DNA from: Pseudomonadota bacterium
GTDB taxonomy: Bacteria; Pseudomonadota; Gammaproteobacteria; Burkholderiales; Burkholderiaceae_C
Length of the DNA stretch: 7,240 nucleotides
NCBI GenBank assembly: GCA_030918015.1
Contig: JAUPTP010000110.1
Span: forward strand, 1 to 7,240
Direction of reading: 5' to 3'
Position 1 is the first letter of the stretch. The number at the start of each line of letters is the position of its first letter. The notes beneath the pieces were generated by a model. It was not told the origin of the DNA. It saw only the letters and a list, made by a program, of their open reading frames with translations, and searched no databases. The position numbers and the translations under genes were made by a program. This document shows positions 1 to 7,240 of the stretch, in pieces.

Positions 1-477
1 CGCGCTGCAGGTGCATCGGCGGCACGACGTACTGCTGCAGCCGGTGCGCCTCCAGCGGGTCGAGCACCGCCGGCAGCGGCTCGATCGTGGCGACCTGCGC
101 CGCCAGGGCGGCCGCGCGCCGCGCCTGGCCGCGGGTGCGGGCGACGACCAGGAACATCGGCTGGCCGCGCCAGTTCACCGTGCCCTCGGCCAGGATCGGG
201 TCGTCGTGCACGATCGGGCCGCAGTCGTTGACGCCGGGAATGTCGGCGGCCGACAGCACCGCGACCACGCCGGGCATCGCGCGCACCCGCGCCAGGTCGA
301 GCGCGACCAGCCGCCCGTGCGCCAGCGGCGACAGGCCGAGCGCGCCATGCAGCGTGCCGGCGACCTCGGGCAGGTCGTCGATGTAGGGCGCGCGGCCCGT
401 GACGTGGAGCGTCGCGGATTCATGCGGGCGCGAGGTGCCGATGACGGGCGAGGTCGTGCTCGTGCTCATGCTCTGGC

Positions 478-481
<4 letters not shown>
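1..481 (-). CDS. xdhB: Xanthine dehydrogenase, molybdopterin-binding subunit XdhB (N-terminal part, cut by window edge)
   Basis: The reading frame is open from an ATG at 481 (minus strand) through base 1, giving about 160 residues of a protein that is normally near 780. In the XdhAB enzyme this subunit carries the molybdenum cofactor and oxidises hypoxanthine and xanthine to urate in the cytoplasm. The visible part matches the N-terminal a/b hammerhead domain of the xanthine/aldehyde oxidase family: HESATLHVTGRAPYIDDLP near residues 20-38, then LHGALGLSPLAHGRL, GVVAVLSAADIPG, and WRGQPMFLVVA followed by an Ala/Arg-rich helix. The molybdopterin-binding domains lie beyond the left edge and cannot be checked. 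The start is set by the ATGA overlap with the xdhA stop, so translation is probably coupled. Another in-frame Met lies four codons further in. The assignment rests on family resemblance plus adjacency to xdhA and is strong. The maturation factor gene xdhC is often next downstream, but it is not visible here. Confidence 0.93.
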
Positions 482-1932
<1,451 letters not shown>

Positions 1933-2003
1933 GGGCCGGAACATACCCCAGCACGCGCCGCATGACATGCGCCAGACATGATGATCTGCATGAGAATGAA
2001 CGT
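1933..2003. promoter_or_regulatory. Divergent promoter/operator region between xdhA and the LysR gene
   Basis: This 71-bp gap must hold the 5' signals for both divergent units. Its right half is visibly less GC-rich than the genes. It carries four copies of the self-complementary CATG at 1961, 1966, 1977 and 1989, the last three spaced 11 and 12 bases (about one helical turn). GACATG is repeated at 1964 and 1975. An inverted repeat CAGA-N8-TCTG spans 1973-1988. LysR-type regulators commonly bind imperfect dyads in such divergent gaps, so this is the likely operator by inference. I could not find a convincing -35/-10 pair on either strand. Confidence 0.45.
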
Positions 2004-3008
2004 ATGACGCAGCGCGCCGTTTTCGACACCATCGAGCTCCATCTCGTCAGGGTCTTTCACACCGTGATTTCCGAACGCAGCGTCTCGCGTGCCGCGATGC
2101 GCCTGTCCTCCACGCAGCCGCAGGTCAGCGCGCAGCTTCGCCGGCTGCGTGCGCTGATCGGCGACCCGCTGCTGGTGCGCGCCGGCGCCGGCATGGTGCC
2201 CACCGAGATCGCGCTGCAGCTGATGGCGCCGGCCGAGACGCTGCTGCGCAGCGCCGAGCAGCTCTTCGGCGGCAAGGCGGGGCGGCGCGCCTTCACGCCC
2301 GGCGCGGCCGAGGTCGAGTTCCGCATCGCCGCCAGCGACTACCTCGACCCGCTGTTCCTGCCGATGCTGGTGGCGCGGCTGCGCCAGCAGGCGCCGCGCG
2401 CGCGGCTGACCATCCACGCGCTGTCGGCCGAGTTCGACTACCGCGCCCGGCTGGCGCGCGGCGAGGTCGATCTGGTGATCGGCAACTGGCTGGAGCCGCC
2501 GGCCGAGCTGCACATCGGGCGGCTGTTCTCCGACGAGATCGTCTGCCTGGTCGGCGCCGGCCACCGGGCGGCACGCCGGCCGCGCGAGTGGACGCTGGAG
2601 CGCTATCTCGCCGCCGACCATGTCGCGCCGACCGCGCTGCACACCGGCGGCCACGGCGTGATCGACGAGCACCTGGCGCGCCAGGGCCTGCAGCGGCGCA
2701 TCGTCGTGCGCAGCCCGCATTTCGCGCTGGTGCCGACGATGCTGGCGCACAGCGACACGCTGGTGCTGACCACCGGCCGGCTGTTCTGTCAGCGCCACCT
2801 GGGCACGCTGCCGCTGCGCGTCGTGGCCTGCCCGGCCGATCTGCCTGCGCTGACCTACTACCAGCTCTGGCACGACGTGACGCATGGCGCCGAGTCGCTG
2901 CGCTGGCTGCGCGAGACGGTGCGCGATGTCGCGCGCCGGCTGCCGGCGCCGGGCTCGCCGCTCGAGCCGGTGCCCGATGTTCTTCCCGACTCCGATGCCT
3001 CTGCATGA
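2004..3008 (+). CDS. LysR-family transcriptional regulator, probable regulator of the purine genes
   Basis: This 334-residue protein is a typical full-length LysR-type regulator, slightly long at the C-terminus (usual length about 300-330). Residues 8-66 form the N-terminal winged helix-turn-helix: the helices include SVSRAAMRLSSTQPQVSAQL (26-45), followed by the family's GDPLLVR at 53-59. From about residue 95 the periplasmic-binding-protein-like effector domain begins with EFRIAASDYLDPLFLPMLV, and GEVDLVIGNW marks the usual inter-lobe region. The last 25 residues or so are a Pro/Asp-rich tail. The start at 2004 fits the family. An in-frame ATG at 1962 would add 14 residues unlike family sequence. 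Only a weak GAGAA-like sequence precedes 2004. The gene is divergent from xdhAB, and its stop overlaps the guaD start by ATGA. This makes it a good candidate to sense a purine intermediate and control both arms, but the ligand and targets are inferred. The effector domain resembles the NodD/NahR-type subgroup by eye only. Confidence 0.9.
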   Translation: MTQRAVFDTIELHLVRVFHTVISERSVSRAAMRLSSTQPQVSAQLRRLRALIGDPLLVRAGAGMVPTEIALQLMAPAETLLRSAEQLFGGKAGRRAFTPGAAEVEFRIAASDYLDPLFLPMLVARLRQQAPRARLTIHALSAEFDYRARLARGEVDLVIGNWLEPPAELHIGRLFSDEIVCLVGAGHRAARRPREWTLERYLAADHVAPTALHTGGHGVIDEHLARQGLQRRIVVRSPHFALVPTMLAHSDTLVLTTGRLFCQRHLGTLPLRVVACPADLPALTYYQLWHDVTHGAESLRWLRETVRDVARRLPAPGSPLEPVPDVLPDSDASA

Positions 3009-4342
3009 AGCCTGCTCCTGACCGCCTGGCGCTGCGCGCCGACCTGCTCGACTTCGATGCCGATCCCGGCTGGGCCGCGCCCGATCCGGCCACCGGCCTC
3101 GTGCCGGGCGTGCGCTGGCGGCCCGACCACTGGCTGCTGGTCGAGGCCGGACGCATCACCGGCGTCCAGCCGGCCGCGGCCTTCACGCCGGATGCCGCGG
3201 TGTGGTCGGTCGAGGATCAGCGCGGCCGGCTGCTGATGCCCGGCTTCATCGACACCCATGTGCACAGCCCGCAGCTCGACGTCATCGCCAGCTACGGCAC
3301 CGAGCTGCTCGACTGGCTGGAGACCTACACCTTCCCGGCCGAGATGCGCCATGCCGATCCGGCGGTGGCCGCCGCCGGGGCCGAGCTGTTCCTCGATGCG
3401 CTGCTGGCGCACGGCAGCACCAGCGCGGTGGTGTTCCCGACGGTGCATGTCGCCTCGACCGAGGCGCTGCTGGCCGGCGCGCACCGCCGCGGCATGCGCC
3501 TGGTCACCGGCAAGGTGCTGATGGACCGCCATGCGCCCGACGGCCTGCGCGACGACGTGACGGGAGCCGAGCGCGACAGCCGCGACCTGATCCGCCGCTG
3601 GCACGGCAGCGGCCGGCTGGCCTACGCGATGACGGTGCGCTTCGCCCCGACCAGCACGCCCGGGCAGCTGGCGATGGCCGGCCGGCTGATGAGGGAGGTG
3701 CCCGGCCTCTACATGCAGACCCATGTGGCCGAGAACCGCGCCGAGGTCGCCTGGGTGGCCGAGCTCTTCCCCGAGGCGCGCAGCTACCTCGATGTCTACC
3801 ACCGCGCCGGGCTGCTCAACGAGCGCGCGGTGCTGGCGCACGGCATCTGGCTCGACGACGCCGACCGCGCGCTGCTGGCCGACACCGGCGCGCAGATCGC
3901 GCACAGCCCCAGCTCCAACCTCTTTCTCGGCAGCGGCCTGATCGGCTGGCCGGAGCTGGAGGCCGCGGGCGCGCGCGTGTCGCTGGCCAGCGACGTGGGC
4001 GGCGGCACCAGCCTGTCGATGCTGCGCACGCTGGCCGACGCCTACAAGGTTCAGGCGCTGCGCGGCGTGCGCCTGACCGCCTGGAAGGCGCTGCACGGCG
4101 CCACGCTCGGCGCGGCCGCGGCGCTGGGCCTGAGCGGCGAGATCGGCCGCCTCGAGCCCGGCGGCGTGGGCGATCTGGCGCTGTGGGACTGGGCCGCCGG
4201 CCCGGTGGCCACGCACCGCGATGCGCGGGCGCGGCAGTTGCATGAGCGGGTCTTCGCCTGGATGACGCTCGGCGACGAGCGCAACCTGGCGGCCGCCTGG
4301 GTGGCCGGCCGCGCGCTGTTCCGGCGCGCGCCGATCCGCTGA
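3005..4342 (+). CDS. guaD: Guanine deaminase
   Basis: This enzyme hydrolyses guanine to xanthine and ammonia in the cytoplasm, feeding the xanthine dehydrogenase encoded upstream. The 445-residue protein has the usual length (E. coli GuaD is about 440) and follows the E. coli protein closely along its whole length. It belongs to the metal-dependent amidohydrolase superfamily. Visible metal and active-site motifs are PGFIDTHVHSPQ with H85 and H87, KVLMDRHAPD, RFAPTSTP, THVAEN with H240 and E243, LAHGIWLDD with H279, SPSSNLFLGSG, and SDVGGGTSLSML with D330. All expected zinc ligands are present. Further family landmarks are SYLDVYHRAGLL, EAYKV-like DAYKVQALRG, and a C-terminal WMTLGDERN. The ATG at 3005 lies in the ATGA overlap with the LysR stop and has no Shine-Dalgarno sequence of its own, which suggests coupled translation. 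N-terminal residues 1-40 are more variable, as is normal. No frameshift or missing key residue was seen. Confidence 0.96.
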   Translation: MKPAPDRLALRADLLDFDADPGWAAPDPATGLVPGVRWRPDHWLLVEAGRITGVQPAAAFTPDAAVWSVEDQRGRLLMPGFIDTHVHSPQLDVIASYGTELLDWLETYTFPAEMRHADPAVAAAGAELFLDALLAHGSTSAVVFPTVHVASTEALLAGAHRRGMRLVTGKVLMDRHAPDGLRDDVTGAERDSRDLIRRWHGSGRLAYAMTVRFAPTSTPGQLAMAGRLMREVPGLYMQTHVAENRAEVAWVAELFPEARSYLDVYHRAGLLNERAVLAHGIWLDDADRALLADTGAQIAHSPSSNLFLGSGLIGWPELEAAGARVSLASDVGGGTSLSMLRTLADAYKVQALRGVRLTAWKALHGATLGAAAALGLSGEIGRLEPGGVGDLALWDWAAGPVATHRDARARQLHERVFAWMTLGDERNLAAAWVAGRALFRRAPIR

Positions 4343-4424
4343 CGTCAGTTTTTGTGACAATGCGCACCGTTTTCGTGCTCCACGCCGCGTGCCGCACGCC
4401 CGACCCGACCCGGAGTCTTTCCCG
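4343..4424 (+). promoter_or_regulatory. Intergenic region between guaD and the ABC transporter, possible operator/promoter
   Basis: This is the only gap in the plus-strand series. Its first 35 bases are AT-rich against the background. A perfect 10-base palindrome CTGACGTCAG (4339-4348) includes the guaD stop codon and is followed by five T's, and a second small palindrome TTGTGACAA lies at 4352-4360. GTGACA at 4354-4359 matches five of six bases of a -35 box, but no good -10 box stands 16-18 bases downstream. The region may hold a promoter or operator for the transporter genes; it could equally be a simple spacer in one long operon. The first palindrome leaves only a 3-bp stem around a 4-base loop, so it is not a credible terminator. 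Confidence 0.3.
4412..4415 (+). promoter_or_regulatory. Ribosome binding site deciding the start of the ABC ATPase
   Basis: GGAG stands nine bases before the ATG at 4425. It favours that start over the in-frame GTG at 4389, which has no purine-rich sequence ahead of it and would add 12 residues that do not resemble the family. Confidence 0.65.
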
Positions 4425-5966
4425 ATGACCGCCCCCCCTCGCCTGGAACTCCTGGGCATCACGAAGCAGTACCCCGCGGTGCGCGCCAACGATGGCGTGG
4501 CGCTGACGGTCGCGCCCGGGCAGATCCACGCCGTGCTGGGCGAGAACGGCGCGGGCAAGTCGACGATGATGAAGATCATCTACGGCGCGGTGAAGCCCGA
4601 CGCCGGCGAGATCCGCTGGAACGGCCAGCCGGTGCAGATCGCCAGCCCGGCGCATGCGCGCCAGCTCGGCATCAGCATGGTCTACCAGCACTTCTCGCTG
4701 TTCGACACGCTGACCGCGGCCGAGAACGTCTGGCTGGGCCTGGACCGGTCGATGTCGCTGGCGCAGGTGAGCGAGCGCATCCGCGCCGTCTCGGGCGAGT
4801 ACGGGCTGGAGGTCGATCCGCTGCGGCCGGTGCACTCCTTGAGCGTGGGCGAGCGCCAGCGCGTCGAGATCGTGCGCGCGCTGCTGACCGATCCGAAGCT
4901 GCTGATCCTCGACGAGCCGACCTCGGTGCTGACGCCGCAGGCGGTCGAGAAGCTCTTCGTCACGCTGCGCCGGCTGGCCGACGCCGGCTGCTCGATCCTC
5001 TACATCAGCCACAAGCTCGACGAGATCCGCGCGCTGTGCCACCACTGCACCGTGCTGCGCGGCGGGCGGGTCACCGGCGAGGTCGATCCGACGCGGGAGA
5101 CCAACGCCTCGCTGTCGAAGCTGATGATCGGCGCCGAGCCGCCGGCGCTGCGCAGCCGAGCGGCCGCGCCCGGCGAGGTGGTGCTGGCGGTCGACGGGCT
5201 GGACCTGCCGCAGGCCGACCCGTTCGGCACCACGCTGTCGCGGCTGGCGCTGCAGGTGAGGGCCGGCGAGATCGTCGGCATCGCGGGCGTGTCGGGCAAC
5301 GGCCAGCAGGAGCTGATGGCCGCGCTCTCGGGCGAGGACCGGCGCGCGCCAGCCGGCTCGGTGCGGCTCTCCGGCCAGGACATCGCACGCGCCACGCCGG
5401 CGCAGCGCCGCCGCCTGGGCCTGCACTTCGTGCCCGAGGAGCGTCTGGGCCGCGGCGCGGTGCCGACGCTGTCGCTGGCGCACAACCTGCTGCTGACCCG
5501 CACCGAGAACGTCGGCCCCGGCGGCTGGCTGAAGATGGGCGCGATCCGCGCGCAGGCGGCCGAGCTGATCGGGCGCTACAACGTCAAGGCCGGCGGCCCG
5601 GACGCAGTGGCGAAGTCGCTCTCGGGCGGCAACCTGCAGAAGTACATCGTCGGCCGCGAGATCGACGCGCGCCCGAAGCTGCTGATCGTCAGCCAGCCGA
5701 CCTGGGGCGTGGACGTGGGCGCGGCGGCGCAGATCCGCCAGGCCATGCTGGCGCTGCGCGACGCCGGCTGCGCGCTGCTGGTGGTCAGCGAGGAGCTCGA
5801 CGAGCTGTTCGAGATCAGCGACCGGCTGCTGGTGATCGCGCAGGGGCGGCTCTCGCCCTCGATCGCCACCCGCGACGCCACCATCGAGCAGATCGGCGCC
5901 TGGATGTCCGGCCTGTGGCAGGACGACATGAAGAACACGAAGGAGGGCAGCGATGCTCAGGCTTGA
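4425..5966 (+). CDS. ABC transporter ATP-binding protein (tandem NBD, YufO/NupO-like), probable purine/nucleoside importer
   Basis: This 513-residue cytoplasmic protein has two fused nucleotide-binding domains, as in sugar and nucleoside importers of the RbsA/YufO type. The first domain is complete: Walker A GENGAGKST (39-47), signature LSVGERQR (139-146), Walker B LLILDE (159-164) and switch histidine H196 in YISHKLDE. The second domain is degenerate: the P-loop reads GVSGNGQQE (288-296) with no Lys, and the Walker B end reads LLIVSQPTWG, with S423 and Q424 where Asp and Glu would stand. It keeps an intact signature LSGGNLQK (399-406). Such a degenerate second site is common in the BMP-transporter ATPase class, which supports the YufO-like placement. 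Two overlapping permease genes follow, so this protein would energise that permease pair. The substrate is inferred to be a purine nucleoside or nucleobase from class and from guaD/xdhAB next door; simple sugars cannot be excluded from sequence alone. The last 14 bases overlap permease 1. Confidence 0.92.
   Translation: MTAPPRLELLGITKQYPAVRANDGVALTVAPGQIHAVLGENGAGKSTMMKIIYGAVKPDAGEIRWNGQPVQIASPAHARQLGISMVYQHFSLFDTLTAAENVWLGLDRSMSLAQVSERIRAVSGEYGLEVDPLRPVHSLSVGERQRVEIVRALLTDPKLLILDEPTSVLTPQAVEKLFVTLRRLADAGCSILYISHKLDEIRALCHHCTVLRGGRVTGEVDPTRETNASLSKLMIGAEPPALRSRAAAPGEVVLAVDGLDLPQADPFGTTLSRLALQVRAGEIVGIAGVSGNGQQELMAALSGEDRRAPAGSVRLSGQDIARATPAQRRRLGLHFVPEERLGRGAVPTLSLAHNLLLTRTENVGPGGWLKMGAIRAQAAELIGRYNVKAGGPDAVAKSLSGGNLQKYIVGREIDARPKLLIVSQPTWGVDVGAAAQIRQAMLALRDAGCALLVVSEELDELFEISDRLLVIAQGRLSPSIATRDATIEQIGAWMSGLWQDDMKNTKEGSDAQA
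5940..5947 (+). promoter_or_regulatory. Strong ribosome binding site for permease 1
   Basis: AAGGAGGG is a near-perfect Shine-Dalgarno sequence six to seven bases before the ATG at 5953. It lies inside the 3' end of the ATPase gene and fixes the permease start, even though the two genes overlap by 14 bases. Confidence 0.8.
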
Positions 5967-7026
5967 GGCCCGCCCGCAGCCGTCGAAGGCGATGTCGCTG
6001 GCGTCGCCGCTGATCGCGCTGGTGCTGACGACGATCATCGGCATGGCGCTGTTCGCGCTCCTGGGCAAGGACCCGGTCAAGGGCCTGCAGGTCTTCTTCG
6101 TCGAGCCGCTGAAGGACGCGCGTGCGCTGTCCGAGCTCAGCGTCAAGGCGGTGCCGCTGGTGCTGATCGCGCTGGGGCTGGCGGTGTGCTTCCGCTCCAA
6201 CCTGTGGAATATCGGCGCGGAGGGCCAGTTCATCGTCGGCGCCCTGGCCGGGGGCTGGGTGGCGCTGCAGGCCGGCGCGGAGTCGTCGCGCTGGATCGTG
6301 CTGGCCATCCTGGCCGCGGGCGTGCTGGGCGGCATGGCCTGGGCGGGCCTGACCGCGCTGCTGCGCGACCGTTTCAACGCCAACGAGATCCTGGTCAGCC
6401 TGATGCTGGTGTATGTCGCCGACATGCTGCTGAGCTATCTGGTCTACGGCCCGTGGAAGGATCCGAAGGGCTTCAATTTCCCGCAGACCATCACCTTCCT
6501 GGCGCCGACCAAGATCCCGCGGCTGTTCGAGGGCCTGCGCGCCAACATCGGCGTGCTGATCGCGCTGGGGGCGGTGGCGGGCTTCACCGCCTTCCTGTTC
6601 CGCACCTACCGGGGCTTTGCGCTGCAGGTCGGGGGCCTGGCGCCGGCGGCGGCGCGGTACGCGGGCTTCTCGTCGCGCGGCGCGCTGTGGACGGCGCTCT
6701 TGGTGTCGGGCGGCATGGCGGGTCTGGCCGGCGCGCTGGAGGCCGCCGGCCCGCTGGGCCAGCTCACGCCCTATGTGCCGGTGGGCTACGGCTTCGCGGC
6801 GATCATCGTCGCCTTCGTCGGCCGGCTGCATCCGGTGGGCATCGTCTTCTCGGCGCTGCTGATGAGCATGTTCTACATCGGCGGGGAGCTGGCGCAGTCG
6901 CGCCTGGGCCTGCCGAAGTCGCTGACCGGCGTGTTCCAGGGGCTGCTGCTGTTCACGCTCTTGGCCTGCGACACGCTGATCGCCTATCGCGTGCGCTGGG
7001 GCGCCGCAGGAAAGGGTGCACGATGA
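5953..7026 (+). CDS. ABC transporter permease 1 (YufP/NupP-like, branched-chain/ribose-type permease family)
   Basis: This 357-residue, very hydrophobic inner-membrane protein belongs to the BPD_transp_2 permease family used by sugar, nucleoside and branched-chain amino acid importers. After a short basic N-terminus comes a first membrane segment at about 16-38. Others are visible near 66-80, 92-105, 115-134 and 145-163, with several more in the second half. Key motifs are SNLWNIGAEGQ (82-92), the hallmark of the YufP-type subunit, and FNANEILVSLML (141-152), the probable coupling region that contacts the ATPase. Length fits the family (about 350). It would pair with permease 2, encoded immediately downstream, to form the channel. 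The start is fixed by a strong ribosome binding site. Its stop TGA overlaps the next ATG (ATGA). The substrate is inferred from context as for the ATPase. Confidence 0.92.
   Translation: MLRLEARPQPSKAMSLASPLIALVLTTIIGMALFALLGKDPVKGLQVFFVEPLKDARALSELSVKAVPLVLIALGLAVCFRSNLWNIGAEGQFIVGALAGGWVALQAGAESSRWIVLAILAAGVLGGMAWAGLTALLRDRFNANEILVSLMLVYVADMLLSYLVYGPWKDPKGFNFPQTITFLAPTKIPRLFEGLRANIGVLIALGAVAGFTAFLFRTYRGFALQVGGLAPAAARYAGFSSRGALWTALLVSGGMAGLAGALEAAGPLGQLTPYVPVGYGFAAIIVAFVGRLHPVGIVFSALLMSMFYIGGELAQSRLGLPKSLTGVFQGLLLFTLLACDTLIAYRVRWGAAGKGAR
7008..7016 (+). promoter_or_regulatory. Ribosome binding site for permease 2
   Basis: The purine-rich AGGAAAGGG ends six bases before the ATG at 7023, inside the end of permease 1. 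It supports that start alongside the ATGA overlap. Confidence 0.6.
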
Positions 7027-7240
7027 ACGAGTTCGCGCTGCTGCTGGCGGCCACGCTGAATGCCGGCACCGTGCTGGCGATCGCCGGCCTGGGTCTCCTG
7101 ATCAACGAGCGCGCCGGCGTGCTCAACCTGGGCGCCGAAGGGATGATGCTGGTGGCGGCGATCGCCGGCTTCGCGGTCTCGGTGCACACCGGCAACGACT
7201 GGTTGGCGTTTGCCGCCGGCGCGGGCGCCGGCGCGCTGAT
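7023..7240 (+). CDS. ABC transporter permease 2 (YufQ/NupQ-like), N-terminal part, cut by window edge
   Basis: The frame is open from the ATG at 7023 to the right edge, giving 72 residues of a protein usually near 300. It opens with a hydrophobic segment (about 4-27), then INERAGVLNLGAEGMML (27-43), the typical motif of the second permease of YufPQ-like pairs, and a second hydrophobic stretch at about 43-54. A third segment begins near residue 60. It would form the membrane channel with permease 1. The start overlaps the permease 1 stop by ATGA. A gene for a BMP-family substrate-binding lipoprotein is expected nearby but is not in this window. Confidence 0.9.
   Translation, partial: MNEFALLLAATLNAGTVLAIAGLGLLINERAGVLNLGAEGMMLVAAIAGFAVSVHTGNDWLAFAAGAGAGAL

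Noticed and set aside
1933..1950. TATGTT-like -10 box for xdhA on the minus strand (about 1941-1946)
   Set aside because: No acceptable -35 box lies 16-18 bases upstream, and the implied transcript start would fall at the start codon, so the match is probably chance.
2588..3004. In-frame upstream extension of guaD into the LysR gene
   Set aside because: The frame is open but the added residues are Arg/Ala-rich and unlike any guanine deaminase, and they cover the conserved LysR effector domain in another frame. The ATG at 3005 gives the normal length.
4339..4353. Palindrome plus T-run as a Rho-independent terminator after guaD
   Set aside because: The palindrome CTGACGTCAG has no room for a loop and leaves at most a 3-bp stem, so a stable hairpin is not expected.
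4389..4424. GTG start giving a 12-residue longer ABC ATPase
   Set aside because: No ribosome binding site precedes the GTG, while the ATG at 4425 has GGAG at a good distance and begins with normal family sequence.
2858..4579. Open frame of about 573 codons on the minus strand opposite guaD
   Set aside because: It is a mirror of the strongly supported guaD gene, with biased composition and no recognisable domain or ribosome binding site.
3816..6425. Open frame of about 869 codons on the minus strand, opposite guaD, the ATPase and permease 1
   Set aside because: It is antisense to three well-recognised genes, its translation is Arg/Ala/Gln/His-rich low-complexity sequence typical of the complementary frame in GC-rich DNA, and no family motif is visible.

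Overview
The window is a compact, very GC-rich purine-salvage/catabolism locus. Third-position G/C bias is strong in every gene. Protein style and gene order (XdhA/XdhB, LysR regulator, guanine deaminase, BMP-type ABC transporter) suggest a betaproteobacterium of the Burkholderiales. That placement is inferred from style and context only, because no rRNA or other marker gene is present.

Layout, left to right. On the minus strand lie the start of xdhB (cut by the left edge) and the complete xdhA, transcribed leftwards and joined by a 4-base ATGA stop/start overlap. A gap of about 71 bp (1933-2003) separates xdhA from a divergent plus-strand series: a LysR-family regulator (2004-3008), guaD for guanine deaminase (3005-4342, ATGA overlap with the regulator), an 82-bp gap, then a tandem-ATPase ABC transporter protein (4425-5966), permease 1 (5953-7026, 14-base overlap) and permease 2 (from 7023, ATGA overlap, cut by the right edge). 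There is no unexplained stretch longer than 300 bases, and no RNA gene, mobile element, CRISPR array or long repeat was seen.

How the parts fit. The ABC proteins resemble the YufO/YufP/YufQ (NupO/P/Q) class, which imports nucleosides or related purines with a BMP-family binding lipoprotein; no such lipoprotein gene lies in the window. Guanine deaminase turns guanine into xanthine plus ammonia, and the XdhAB molybdo-flavoprotein oxidises xanthine or hypoxanthine to urate. The regulator sits between the two arms, is translationally linked to guaD, and faces xdhA across a short gap rich in CATG motifs. It is the obvious candidate to control both arms. This is a recognisable purine-degradation locus. 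I found no convincing evidence for a wholly new system; the points worth a second look are regulatory and organisational.
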